Below are positions 26,804-35,393 of a stretch of DNA of 64,000 nucleotides, piece after piece. Under the pieces are notes generated by a model. The model worked only from the letters and a program-made list of their open reading frames with translations, was not told the DNA's origin and ran no database searches. Origin of the DNA: Marinomonas sp. CT5 (GTDB lineage: Bacteria > Pseudomonadota > Gammaproteobacteria > Pseudomonadales > Marinomonadaceae); the NCBI RefSeq assembly GCF_018336975.1, contig NZ_CP025572.1:1264560-1328559 (forward strand), given 5' to 3'. Each line of letters begins with the position of its first letter. The stretch's first letter is position 1. Made by a program: the position numbers and the translations under genes.

Positions 26804-27064
26804 TTACTCCTGAAGGCCAAATTCTTCATCAAGTTTGTTCATTCTCCATGCGTAGAAGAAAGTCAAAATGATGAATACGAGGATAGAACCTTGCTGAGCG
26901 AACCAGAATCCTAAATCCGTTCCTCCGATATGAATGCCTGAGAGCATTGGGCGAAGAAGGATAGCACAGCCATAAGAGGCCAATGCCCAAACCACTAAAC
27001 TGCCTAGTATCAGTCTGAGGTTTGCTTGCCAGTATTTTTCTGCATTGATGTTATGATCTGACAC
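26804..27064 (-). CDS. DUF4212 small subunit of the sodium symporter
   Basis: The 86-aa protein has two membrane helices with the family pattern YWQANLRLILGSLVVWALAS and FWFAQQGSILVFIILTFFYAW. DUF4212 proteins are encoded directly before VC_2705-type symporters and are thought to be their accessory subunit. The start is GTG with a perfect AAGGAG ribosome site, and the next gene follows after five bases. Confidence 0.88.
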   Translation of the reverse strand: MSDHNINAEKYWQANLRLILGSLVVWALASYGCAILLRPMLSGIHIGGTDLGFWFAQQGSILVFIILTFFYAWRMNKLDEEFGLQE

Positions 27065-27220
27065 GGTAGATCTCCTTATAATTATTTTTATACGCCCCGT
27101 TAATTTAGCAGGCAGTGGTTTAATAAGAAGTCAGACTTTAGTCGCATAGTGTGTTTTTTGATCAGTTAATGCTTGTACGTGATTCTCGCAATGTTGTTAT
27201 ATAAAAGAGAGTAATTAGAC

Positions 27221-27895
27221 GTGAATACCCAGATTAAACAAAAGATTCTTTCAGTTTGTGCGGAAAAAATTAGACAAAAGGGCGATGGGGTTCAAGTCTC
27301 ATTCTACGCTTTTTTTGCCAATAAAAATGATGATCCTATGACTTTAACGGCTGTGGCTCGTTGGTGGATTGAAGAGAATCAATTAAATCACTTTGAAAAA
27401 GCGACCAAGATTTATGCCATGGTTTCTTCCATGGACGACCACGCCTTCCTATCTTCTAGTTTGATTGGTCCTTCCCAAGGGCTAAATCATCTCACGTTAA
27501 GTGTCAGTAACCTTGATGCTTCGCTGACGTTTTATTGTGATGTATTGGGCTTTACTGGGGAGGTACGTTGGAAAACAGGCGCCTATTTGTCTTATGGTGA
27601 TTGTTGGCTATGCCTGTCATTAGGAACGCCTAAGCCTAGCCAAGATTATACGCATTTTGCTTTCAGTTTTAGTGCAGAAGCCATGTCTCATGTGCAGAAA
27701 AAAAGAGGCTTTTCAGCGGTCAGGCACTGGCAAGCGAACACCAGCGAAGGCGATTCTTTGTATATTGAAGACCCAGATGGGCATAAACTGGAGCTGCATT
27801 CTGGATCACTAGCAACGCGACTAAACTCATTGCAGGAAAATCCCTATGACGGTTTGGTGTGGCTAAATGAAAGCGATACCATAAGGTCTTTATAA
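27221..27895 (+). CDS. FosA-like VOC enzyme with an extra N-terminal domain
   Basis: Residues 87 to the end (about 138 aa) align by eye along the whole of FosA, the Mn-dependent glutathione transferase that inactivates fosfomycin: LNHLTLSVSNL, KTGAYLSYGDCWLCLS, DYTHFAFSF, SEGDSLYIEDPDGHKLELH and the final ATRL. The metal ligands are present as His90, His145 and Glu191, and the Arg near the end (200) is kept. The Lys that contacts fosfomycin (Lys90 in FosA numbering) is Gln171 here. About 83 extra residues precede the domain and look like a small alpha/beta domain (VSFYAFFANKNDDP, ARWWIEENQLNHFEKATKI) that I recall as similar to DUF6500. The start is GTG. Activity on fosfomycin is uncertain. 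Confidence 0.75.
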   Translation: MNTQIKQKILSVCAEKIRQKGDGVQVSFYAFFANKNDDPMTLTAVARWWIEENQLNHFEKATKIYAMVSSMDDHAFLSSSLIGPSQGLNHLTLSVSNLDASLTFYCDVLGFTGEVRWKTGAYLSYGDCWLCLSLGTPKPSQDYTHFAFSFSAEAMSHVQKKRGFSAVRHWQANTSEGDSLYIEDPDGHKLELHSGSLATRLNSLQENPYDGLVWLNESDTIRSL

Positions 27896-27931
27896 AATGA
27901 ATTTGCACAGACGATTAGTAGGAGTAAATGG

Positions 27932-28399
27932 ATGATTCAAGCCATTTTTGTCGCCAAAAAATCCGCTCAGCCTCAGGTTGGCATTGATGCAGTAAAAGTA
28001 GATATGGGCAAAGGAATCGTAGGTGATCGCTATTATGGCAAAAAGGGTAGTGATGGTCCGAATATTACCTTTGTAGAGAGTGAAGAAATCGCCGCATTCA
28101 ATGCGAATTTTGAGCAGAACATTAGCTTGTCTGATACGCGCCGTAACATTATTACGCAGGGTGTACGCTTAAATCAGTTAGTCGGACAAGAATTTTCTAT
28201 TGGCGATGTGCGTTTTTATGGCGTGGAATTGTGTGAACCTTGTGCTTCACTGGGTAAGTCATTAGCGAATGACACCATTACGTCAGCACAAGTGGTTAGA
28301 GCTTGGTTACATCGTGGCGGGTTACGAGCCAATGTTTTGAGTACCGGTATTTTGCGTACTGGCATGCAATTTAACTTGATCCCAAGAAACAGCAAATAG
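27932..28399 (+). CDS. MOSC-domain protein
   Basis: The 155-aa protein is a stand-alone MOSC domain, related to the C-terminal domain of molybdenum cofactor sulfurase. Visible family segments are GIVGDRYYGKKG, SDTRRNIITQGVRLNQLVGQ and the Cys motif ELCEPC (residues about 103-108), whose Cys is thought to carry sulfur to a metal centre or substrate. It follows the FosA-like gene by 36 bases and AGGAG supports the start. The last codons form part of a perfect hairpin that spans the stop codon. Confidence 0.85.
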   Translation: MIQAIFVAKKSAQPQVGIDAVKVDMGKGIVGDRYYGKKGSDGPNITFVESEEIAAFNANFEQNISLSDTRRNIITQGVRLNQLVGQEFSIGDVRFYGVELCEPCASLGKSLANDTITSAQVVRAWLHRGGLRANVLSTGILRTGMQFNLIPRNSK

Positions 28400-28415
28400 T
28401 GTTTCTTGGGATCAA
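28376..28415. other. Perfect 16-bp hairpin spanning the MOSC stop codon
   Basis: TTGATCCCAAGAAACA (28376-28391) is repeated inverted at 28400-28415. The eight-base loop contains the TAG stop (28397-28399). It lies between convergent genes but lacks a T-run on either side, so it is either a two-way terminator of unusual form or an mRNA 3'-end protector. Confidence 0.65.
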
Positions 28416-28427
28416 AGGGTAAGAAAG

Positions 28428-30101
28428 TTAAGCCAAGTCCGTTGCTAGAACAAAGCATTTAATATCGCTGAACTCGGTATTAAATGGTTGAGTTTGCGGT
28501 TGATAATTCCCTGCCAAGCAGTCTTTGACAGTGGCTTCCGCGGCTATTAAATAAGCCATTTTATCTTCTACTGGGCTTAGTTTTGTCTCCTTGATCGGTG
28601 CCGTCCACAATACGTCGTTGAGCGATTTAGGTGTTACCGATTGGCCTTGGAAGCGCCACAAATCGCTTTTTTGGTCATAAGCGTAGTAGGGCAATAAAGT
28701 CGTGCCATGTTTCGCGACAAAATCGATGGCGTCTAAAATAAAGGTGGCTTCTGCCTCATCTAAAAAATAGTTCAAATTGAAACGAACCCAACCAGGTTTG
28801 ACTAGCTTTTCGCCTTTTTTCATCGCTTCTTGGATTCGTTCAGACTCCGCTTTACCAATGCCCAATAGTTGGTGTCCATAAGGGCCAGCGCAAGAGCAAC
28901 CACCGCGAACTTGAATACCAAATAAATCGTTTAATAATGCGGTGATAAAACCGTGATGCAGATAGCCAATATCTGTTTTGATGCGAAACGCGGTAATGGA
29001 CAAGCGTGCTGCTTGATGGTGCCCTAGTCGCTCAATTCTTGGGTGGTTCTGCCAACGCTGGTCGATCATTTGCACTAGCTGATGTTCACGCGCTTCGATG
29101 GCGTTTTCGCCAACGGTTTGTTTAAGTTGAAATACCAAACCGGCACGAATCGATTCGACAATACTGGGTGTACCGCCTTCTTCTCGGCGTTCACCAACGG
29201 GCAAAAATGTATGCTCTTCTGGAGTAACAAAAGATACTGTGCCACCACCAATCAGACTGGGTTTAGCGTTGTGAATAATGGCTTTTTTAACCACCAAAAT
29301 CCCCGGAGTACCTGGGCCACCAATGAATTTATGAGTAGAGAAAAAGATCGCATCTTTCGCCAGATCGGAGGACGCATTTGGGTTCATGTTCAGTGCAACA
29401 TAAGGCGCAGCTGCAGCAAAATCCCAAAAAGCCAACGCTTGGTAGCGATGGAGCAAGGCGGTAATGGCATCTTGATCGCACAAAATGCCTGTGACGTTGG
29501 ACGCTGCGCTGAAACTACCGATAAGACGTTTCCCTTGTTTAGCCTGCAACTCTGTTTCTAAAGTGTTGAGACACACACCACCGTCTGTAGATTCGGCAAT
29601 ACGGATCACTTCAACGCCCAATTCTCGCCATGGTAATTCATTGGAATGGTGTTCATATGGACCAATGAAAACGCAGATTTCAGACTTCTCAGACGGACTC
29701 AATTGACGCAGGCCTAATTGGCTAATCAAGGTGTTAATCGCGCTGGTGGCACCGCTGCCACAAAATATAACTAGGTCGTCTTCACTGGCATTAACGGCTT
29801 GTCTGATTTGTTGACGTGCTTGTTCTCGAAAGGCGGTTGTTTGTTGGCCGGTGGCATTGGCTTCGGTGTGCGTGTTGGCATAAAGCGGTAAGACATGTTG
29901 ACGAATGGCGTCTTCGATAAAGTCTAGACTACGGCCGGAGGCGGTGTAGTCAGCGTAAGTCAAAGTTCTTGTGCCAAAAGGTGTTTGTATTTGCGTGTCT
30001 TTACCAATAATGCCATCACGAATGCGGGCAAACAAAGCGTCTTTATCTAATGACGTATTGGTTTTTGGGGCGGTTATGTTCTCTGCGGCAGCAATGGACA
30101 T
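28428..30101 (-). CDS. Class V aminotransferase (cysteine desulfurase-like fold)
   Basis: This 557-aa PLP enzyme belongs to the class V aminotransferase group. The PLP Lys is in FFSTHKFIGGPGTPG, the cofactor Asp in FWDFAAAAPY, and ADYTASGRSLDFIE opens the fold. The C-terminal RGGCSCAGPYGH has cysteines where cysteine desulfurases keep their catalytic Cys, but the length and sequence are of a distinct long subgroup with no settled function. ATG 30101 has AAGGAAAG upstream and is preferred to the start at 30128. An Lrp regulator gene lies directly upstream on the same strand. Confidence 0.8.
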   Translation of the reverse strand: MSIAAAENITAPKTNTSLDKDALFARIRDGIIGKDTQIQTPFGTRTLTYADYTASGRSLDFIEDAIRQHVLPLYANTHTEANATGQQTTAFREQARQQIRQAVNASEDDLVIFCGSGATSAINTLISQLGLRQLSPSEKSEICVFIGPYEHHSNELPWRELGVEVIRIAESTDGGVCLNTLETELQAKQGKRLIGSFSAASNVTGILCDQDAITALLHRYQALAFWDFAAAAPYVALNMNPNASSDLAKDAIFFSTHKFIGGPGTPGILVVKKAIIHNAKPSLIGGGTVSFVTPEEHTFLPVGERREEGGTPSIVESIRAGLVFQLKQTVGENAIEAREHQLVQMIDQRWQNHPRIERLGHHQAARLSITAFRIKTDIGYLHHGFITALLNDLFGIQVRGGCSCAGPYGHQLLGIGKAESERIQEAMKKGEKLVKPGWVRFNLNYFLDEAEATFILDAIDFVAKHGTTLLPYYAYDQKSDLWRFQGQSVTPKSLNDVLWTAPIKETKLSPVEDKMAYLIAAEATVKDCLAGNYQPQTQPFNTEFSDIKCFVLATDLA

Positions 30102-30143
30102 GTTTCTTTCCTTTTTGGCTTGCCGCACGGAGAAATACTGTCG

Positions 30144-30620
30144 TCACTTTGATTGCATCGGATTGGGCAAGGGCAACTGAGTTGTCCACTTAATTTGCTC
30201 CATCGCGAAGTTTGAGGTGACGTCAGTTAATGCGGTGGCACTAATTAATCGTTTATAAAATTTGTCGTACGCTGGAATGTCTTTTACCAACACACGAAGT
30301 AAGTAATCGTATTCCCCAGCCATGCGATAAAACTCCACCACTTCAGGGAACTCGGCAACAACGTGGGCGAACTCTTCTGCCCAGTTTGCATCATGCTGAT
30401 TGGTTTTCACTTGGACAAAGACGGATACGCCAAGCCCTAATTTATCAGCATCCAACAGAGCAACGTGGCGTTTAATAAACCCCGCATTTTCGAGCTTTTG
30501 AATTCGTCTCCAGCAAGGGGTTTTTGATAGGCCAACTTGCTGAGCCATCGATTCTGTGGAAATACTATCATCACTCTGAATTAAGGCAAGTAGTTGCAAA
30601 TCTATCTCATCTAAGTACAT
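30144..30620 (-). CDS. Lrp/AsnC-family regulator
   Basis: A 158-aa Lrp/AsnC protein: N-terminal helix-turn-helix (LDEIDLQLLALIQ, then AQQVGLSKTPCWRRIQKLENAGFI) and a C-terminal RAM ligand domain (FYRMAGEYDYLLRVLVKDIPAYDKF). Such regulators sense amino acids or related metabolites. It is followed by the class V aminotransferase gene after 42 bases on the same strand, which is its likely target. AAGAGA before the ATG supports the start. Confidence 0.88.
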   Translation of the reverse strand: MYLDEIDLQLLALIQSDDSISTESMAQQVGLSKTPCWRRIQKLENAGFIKRHVALLDADKLGLGVSVFVQVKTNQHDANWAEEFAHVVAEFPEVVEFYRMAGEYDYLLRVLVKDIPAYDKFYKRLISATALTDVTSNFAMEQIKWTTQLPLPNPMQSK

Positions 30621-30920
30621 TTTGATCTCTTTTTTAATGTTTTTTTAGATTTTTATTTCTTATTGTGGTGTTTTTTTTAGCTTGCTGCAACTTGGTTTCT
30701 TAACTCTGCTCAATAAGGGAATTTGGTTTTCTTAATCGAAGAGAAAAAAACGTAAAAAAATGAATTTTTTTAAATAAGAATACCGAGTATTTGTACAAAA
30801 TGGCTTTTCACGAGGGGTTGAGTCACGGTTTTTTTATTTGTCTGTGGCCCTTCTTAAAAATGTACCTACCTGAAATAAAAGAAATGTTATATCATAACGT
30901 TTTGGTTTGGGGAGGGATTT
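30621..30920. other. Intergenic region lrp-like / zigA
   Basis: 300 bases, T-rich next to the regulator gene and with the promoters of both divergent genes. The only clear site is the Zur-like palindrome at 30882-30903. A 63-codon frame crossing this region and running into the GTPase gene is not convincing. Confidence 0.5.
30882..30902 (+). promoter_or_regulatory. Zur-like zinc operator
   Basis: GTTAT-ATC-ATAAC (30886-30898) is a perfect palindrome and its flanks AAAT and GTTT extend it. The whole GAAATGTTATATCATAAC agrees with the gammaproteobacterial Zur box (GAAATGTTATA...). It ends about 20 bases before the start codon of the COG0523 GTPase, a typical Zur target. Confidence 0.75.
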
Positions 30921-32132
30921 ATGAACAATGTGAAAAGCAAATTACCCGTTACTGTGTTATCGGGTTTTTTAGGGGCGGGTAAAACCACCGTATTAAGTCA
31001 TATATTGAATAATCGAGACGGTTTGAAAGTGGCGGTTATTGTGAACGATATGAGTGAAATCAATATCGATGCCGCGACGATACAGCAAGATGTGTCGCTT
31101 AATCGCAGCGAAGAAAAGCTGGTGGAAATGAGCAATGGTTGTATCTGCTGCACCTTACGCGAAGATTTGCTTATTGAGGTACGAAAGCTAGCGGAAGACA
31201 ATCGTTTTGATTACTTGGTCATTGAGTCTACTGGCATTTCCGAACCATTGCCTGTGGCCGAGACATTCACTTTTGCCGATGAAGATGGGATCAGTCTTTC
31301 GGATATTGCTCGTCTAGATACCATGGTGACCGTGGTTGATGCGGTTAATTTCATGAAAGATTACGATGAAGCCATGTCTCTCCAAGAAAAAGGGGAATCT
31401 CTGGGCGAAGAGGATGAGCGCAGTGTGGCGGACTTGTTAATTGATCAAGTCGAATTTGCTGACATCATTTTGGTCAGCAAAACCGATCTAGTCAGTGCGA
31501 CGGAATTAAAAAAGTTAGAGTCCATTCTACGAAGCTTTAATACAGAAGCTGATATTGTTCCTATTCAGCAGGGGCAAATTGAGCCAAAACGTTTATTAGG
31601 AACCCATAAATTTAGCTTCGAAAAAGCTCAGCAAGCGGCAGGTTGGCTAAAAGAAATGCGTGGCGAGCATGTACCTGAAACGGAAGAGTATGGCATTGGC
31701 AGTTTTTCTTATTTAGCACGTCGACCTTTTCACCCTCAGCGCTTCTTTGACTTTCTTCATAGTACTGAAGCGTATGGCAAACTGCTGCGTTCAAAAGGCT
31801 ACTTTTGGTTAGCGACTCGTCCTGAATTTGCTGGTCAATGGAGTCAGGCTGGTGGCATTGCTCATTATGGTTTTGCAGGGATGTTTTGGAAAGCGGTTCC
31901 TAAAGATCGATGGCCACAAGACCCTGAATACCTAGCGTCGATAGAAAGCCAGTGGGTGGAGCCCTTTGGTGACATGCGCCAAGAACTGGTTTTTATCGGA
32001 CAAAATCTGAAAAAAGAAGCGGTAATTGAGGCACTGGATGAGTGTTTGTTAAGTGATGAAGAATTGCTAGCAGGTAAAGCATCGTGGGCAAAACTGCCAG
32101 ATCCGTTTCCTGAATGGTCTGAAGTGGCTTAA
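30921..32132 (+). CDS. zigA: ZigA-like COG0523 GTPase, zinc chaperone
   Basis: A 403-aa G3E-family GTPase: Walker [10 protein letters not shown] (15-23), the metal motif C74-I-C76-C77, [13 protein letters not shown] for guanine recognition, and a C-terminal CobW domain. It matches ZigA/YciC proteins made under zinc starvation to pass zinc to client proteins. The Zur-like palindrome just upstream supports this assignment against cobalt or nitrile-hydratase chaperones. GGAGGG five bases before the ATG gives a strong start. The gene is monocistronic, closed by a bidirectional terminator. Confidence 0.87.
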   Translation: MNNVKSKLPVTVLSGFLGAGKTTVLSHILNNRDGLKVAVIVNDMSEINIDAATIQQDVSLNRSEEKLVEMSNGCICCTLREDLLIEVRKLAEDNRFDYLVIESTGISEPLPVAETFTFADEDGISLSDIARLDTMVTVVDAVNFMKDYDEAMSLQEKGESLGEEDERSVADLLIDQVEFADIILVSKTDLVSATELKKLESILRSFNTEADIVPIQQGQIEPKRLLGTHKFSFEKAQQAAGWLKEMRGEHVPETEEYGIGSFSYLARRPFHPQRFFDFLHSTEAYGKLLRSKGYFWLATRPEFAGQWSQAGGIAHYGFAGMFWKAVPKDRWPQDPEYLASIESQWVEPFGDMRQELVFIGQNLKKEAVIEALDECLLSDEELLAGKASWAKLPDPFPEWSEVA

Positions 32133-32147
32133 GAGCCGTCTTCAAAT

Positions 32148-32181
32148 GAAACAAAGGCATTTAATCAAATGCCTTTGTTTC
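32148..32181. terminator. Bidirectional terminator zigA / RND operon
   Basis: GAAACAAAGGCATTT (32148-32162) and AAATGCCTTTGTTTC (32167-32181) form a perfect 15-bp stem with a 4-base loop, followed by TCTTTT on the plus strand. It lies between convergent genes. Confidence 0.85.
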
Positions 32182-32192
32182 TCTTTTATTTT

Positions 32193-35100
32193 CTATTTTT
32201 CTTCCCCAGTCTTCACGGGCTCTAATACCTCTGTCGTTTTGTTCTTAAAGCGAGCCATCAGTAAGTGAACGTCTTCTTTAATCATCAAGAGAACAGGGAT
32301 CAAAATCAGTGTAATAAGGGTCGCGAAAAGGATGCCATAACCCAAAGAAACGGCAGCAGGAATCAGAGCTTGTGCCTGTCTTGAGGTTTCCCACAAGATT
32401 GGCATCAGTCCGGCGAACGTGGTGAAAGAGGTCAATAACACGGCTCGTAGGCGACTTTGACAAGCTTGGCGGATCGCGAGTTTTACGTGCACTGTGTCTT
32501 TGCGAATGTCATTAAATCGTGAGACAAGCAGTAAACTATCATTCACCACAACACCACTTAGTGCCAAGATACCATTGAGAGAAAAAATGCTTAAAGCGAG
32601 GTCGTTCATCCAGTGCCCTAATAACGCCCCAATAATGCCGAACGGAATCGCCATCATGATGATAATGGGTTGGCTGTAGGATTTAAGCGGAATCGCCAAA
32701 AGGGCATAAATGATAAGTAGCGCGAGCATGAACATCTTCGCCAGCGAGGACTCTGTTTCCGCTTGTTCTTCTGCTTCGCCAGAAAAATTAAAATTCACGC
32801 TAGAGAATTGCTTTTGCAGGTTTGGCATCACGGCACTTTGCAAGTACTCAACGACTTCTGTTGAGGACATGACGTCTTTGTCTACTTCGGCCGATAAGTA
32901 ATAGGAACGCTTGCCATCAATGCGGATGATGTCAGTTTGAACTTCGGTTTTGCTTAGGCTAGCGACCGTTGAAAGCGGTATTCTTTTGCCATTTTCTAAG
33001 GTGATTTTGGTGTCCATCACAGCGGCGGGAGATTCCTGCTGATCTTTCGGGAAACCTAAGCGAACTTCCATTTCATCATTGTCTCGCTGGTATTTTTGCA
33101 CCACAGTACCATCGAAATTCAAAGCAATTTGGCTGGCTAGCTCTTTGGTGTTTAGCCCTAATAATCGTCCTTGCTCTGTCAGCTCTAGGGATAAACGAGC
33201 CTCAGGCGGTGTATCAAACTTTTCTACGCCCGTTACCGCAGGCACAGCATTTAATTTTTCGATAAAGGTTTCCATGGCACCATTCAGGGCACTGGAATCA
33301 CTGCTGGTGAGTTCAACATACAGGGCGTCTACGGTATCTTGCCCATAACGAATTCGCAGACTTTTCACACCTTCTACATGTGCCGAAATCTCTTGCCATT
33401 TACTGGTGAATTGTCTGGAGTTGTAATAAGGGGAACCACTCATGAGTTCGACACGGAAATTACCGCCTTGATCACCATTCGATGACGTCTGTATGTGCTT
33501 AATGCCCGTTGCTTTTGATGGGGTATCCGCAGGGATTTTGCCACTTTTCTTGGCTTGCTCAATCAGTATTTTATCCGCTTGATACGCTTTCTGCTCGATG
33601 GCTAATAGCGCTTTTTGTGTTTCACCATAGCTACTATCACTTTGCATGGTCAGTGTGGTTCGAACGGAATCACCCGGAATACGCGGAAAAAAGCTCATGC
33701 GAATGTCACCAGTGAAAGGCATGGACATCACCAGAGCAAACAAAGTAATGAAAACAACGCACATGGCATAGCGCTGTTTTAAAGCAAAATCGATAGCAGG
33801 GCGGTAGAGCTTTTCGCTAAAGAATTGCAGTCCCTTGTCTGCACCCGCTTGAACCACTCCCCAAGAAGAGGAGAGTATATTGTTGGGTTTGGTTTTGCGG
33901 GTGTTTAAATGCGATAAATGGGCAGGCAAAATGATTTTTGATTCAATGACCGAAAGCACCAAGCAAATGGCGACCACAATAGCGAATTGCGAGTAAATTT
34001 GGCCGAGTCGACCATCAATATTTGATAATGCCCAAAACGCCGCCACTGTGGTGAATACACCAAATAAGGTTGGTACAGCCACTTCCATTGTACCTTTGAT
34101 GGTATTGCCTAATGTGTCGCCATCTCTGGCTCGGGTGGTGTAAATACTTTCACCCACCACCACGGCATCATCGACTACAATCCCCAGCGCCAGAATGAAA
34201 CCAAAGGTGGTGATCATGTTTAAGGTGAGATCGATGCTGCTGGTGCCCATGGCAAAAATAGTGCCGAAGAAGATGAAAGGCAGGCCCATGGCAACCCAAA
34301 AAGCCACGGTAACATTGAGAAAAATGGCCAATAACACGAATACTAATAACACCCCCGTGAGGGCATTTTTAACCATAAGCTCTAAACGCTGATTAATGGA
34401 TTCGCTGCGATCGTTCCAAGTGGCGAGTTGTACTTGCGAAGGCAATCGGTCGCTTGCTTGCCATTTATTCACCACTCTTTTGGTCGCTTCGACAGTATTT
34501 ATAATGTCGTCATTGCCCGTGGTATTCACTCGAATGGATAGACTGTCTTTTTGGTTAAAGCGTGACAGTACAAATTTGTCATCATCAAAGGCGTCACGAA
34601 TCGTTGCGATGTCACCAAGCTTGATATTGCCGCCTGTGGCGTTGGTTTTAACGATAATATGGCTAAATTGTTGTTTGAAATAAGCTTGCTCTGCGGCGCT
34701 AATTTTTAGATAGACATCTTTGTTGCTTAAGGCCGCTACCCGTGAAGAGGATGATTCGGCAGAAATAGCACTACTAATATCGCTTAAGCTTAAATCGTAA
34801 GCTTCGAGTTTGTTTTTATCGACATCAATCAGCATAGCTGGTTCTAATGTGCCAGAAATCCCGACTGAATTGATGTTTTCATCGCTGAGTAGGTCGGTTT
34901 TTAATTCGTTTGCCAGTTTCTGTAAGGTGCGTCTATCTGCATCGCCGTAGAGTTGAATGATGATGGCCAGTTCGGACCGTGTGTCTTTTGTTATAACCGG
35001 ACGATCAGCTTCACTGGGGAATGAGTTTATTTCGCCAATTTTATCTTTGATATCGGAAAACACATTATCAAGCACATAGTCATCTTTGACTTCAATGCTC

Positions 35101-35393
35101 ACCTCAGCACCTGTGGCAGAAGACTGAGACATAACATTTTTGATGCCTTCTACGCCTTGAAGCTTTTGTTCAATGGGAATGGCAATGCCTTCTTCGCTTT
35201 CTTTAGCCGAGCCACTGTCATAGCTTACGCGAATATCGATGCCATTAGGTGGTAATGTCGGGAAGCTTTTTTTATTGAGCGACCCCATGTTGATGACACC
35301 GAGAGAAATAACAAGCAGCATCAGTAGGTTGGCGGCGACAGGGTTGCCAGCAAACCAGGGAATAATACCTTTTGGTTGATCAAGTGGGTTCAT
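32193..35393 (-). CDS. RND efflux pump permease
   Basis: A 1066-aa HAE-1-type RND permease: N-terminal helix, two large periplasmic porter regions and two blocks of helices. The TM4 proton-relay pair is in LALGIVVDDAVVVGES, and the C-terminal block has LALSGVVVNDSLLLVSRFND. It exports drugs or other amphiphilic compounds from the inner membrane with the adaptor and outer-membrane factor encoded just upstream. Its start shares a TAATG overlap with the adaptor stop. The branch differs from AcrB/MexB, so substrates are unknown. Confidence 0.9.
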   Translation of the reverse strand: MNPLDQPKGIIPWFAGNPVAANLLMLLVISLGVINMGSLNKKSFPTLPPNGIDIRVSYDSGSAKESEEGIAIPIEQKLQGVEGIKNVMSQSSATGAEVSIEVKDDYVLDNVFSDIKDKIGEINSFPSEADRPVITKDTRSELAIIIQLYGDADRRTLQKLANELKTDLLSDENINSVGISGTLEPAMLIDVDKNKLEAYDLSLSDISSAISAESSSSRVAALSNKDVYLKISAAEQAYFKQQFSHIIVKTNATGGNIKLGDIATIRDAFDDDKFVLSRFNQKDSLSIRVNTTGNDDIINTVEATKRVVNKWQASDRLPSQVQLATWNDRSESINQRLELMVKNALTGVLLVFVLLAIFLNVTVAFWVAMGLPFIFFGTIFAMGTSSIDLTLNMITTFGFILALGIVVDDAVVVGESIYTTRARDGDTLGNTIKGTMEVAVPTLFGVFTTVAAFWALSNIDGRLGQIYSQFAIVVAICLVLSVIESKIILPAHLSHLNTRKTKPNNILSSSWGVVQAGADKGLQFFSEKLYRPAIDFALKQRYAMCVVFITLFALVMSMPFTGDIRMSFFPRIPGDSVRTTLTMQSDSSYGETQKALLAIEQKAYQADKILIEQAKKSGKIPADTPSKATGIKHIQTSSNGDQGGNFRVELMSGSPYYNSRQFTSKWQEISAHVEGVKSLRIRYGQDTVDALYVELTSSDSSALNGAMETFIEKLNAVPAVTGVEKFDTPPEARLSLELTEQGRLLGLNTKELASQIALNFDGTVVQKYQRDNDEMEVRLGFPKDQQESPAAVMDTKITLENGKRIPLSTVASLSKTEVQTDIIRIDGKRSYYLSAEVDKDVMSSTEVVEYLQSAVMPNLQKQFSSVNFNFSGEAEEQAETESSLAKMFMLALLIIYALLAIPLKSYSQPIIIMMAIPFGIIGALLGHWMNDLALSIFSLNGILALSGVVVNDSLLLVSRFNDIRKDTVHVKLAIRQACQSRLRAVLLTSFTTFAGLMPILWETSRQAQALIPAAVSLGYGILFATLITLILIPVLLMIKEDVHLLMARFKNKTTEVLEPVKTGEEK

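Noticed and set aside
29082..29561. 159-codon plus-strand frame inside the class V aminotransferase gene
   Set aside because: Antisense to conserved PLP-enzyme motifs; the translated peptide has no recognisable features.
30791..30982. 63-codon plus-strand frame upstream of zigA
   Set aside because: It overlaps the Zur-like box, the zigA ribosome site and the first codons of zigA in another frame.
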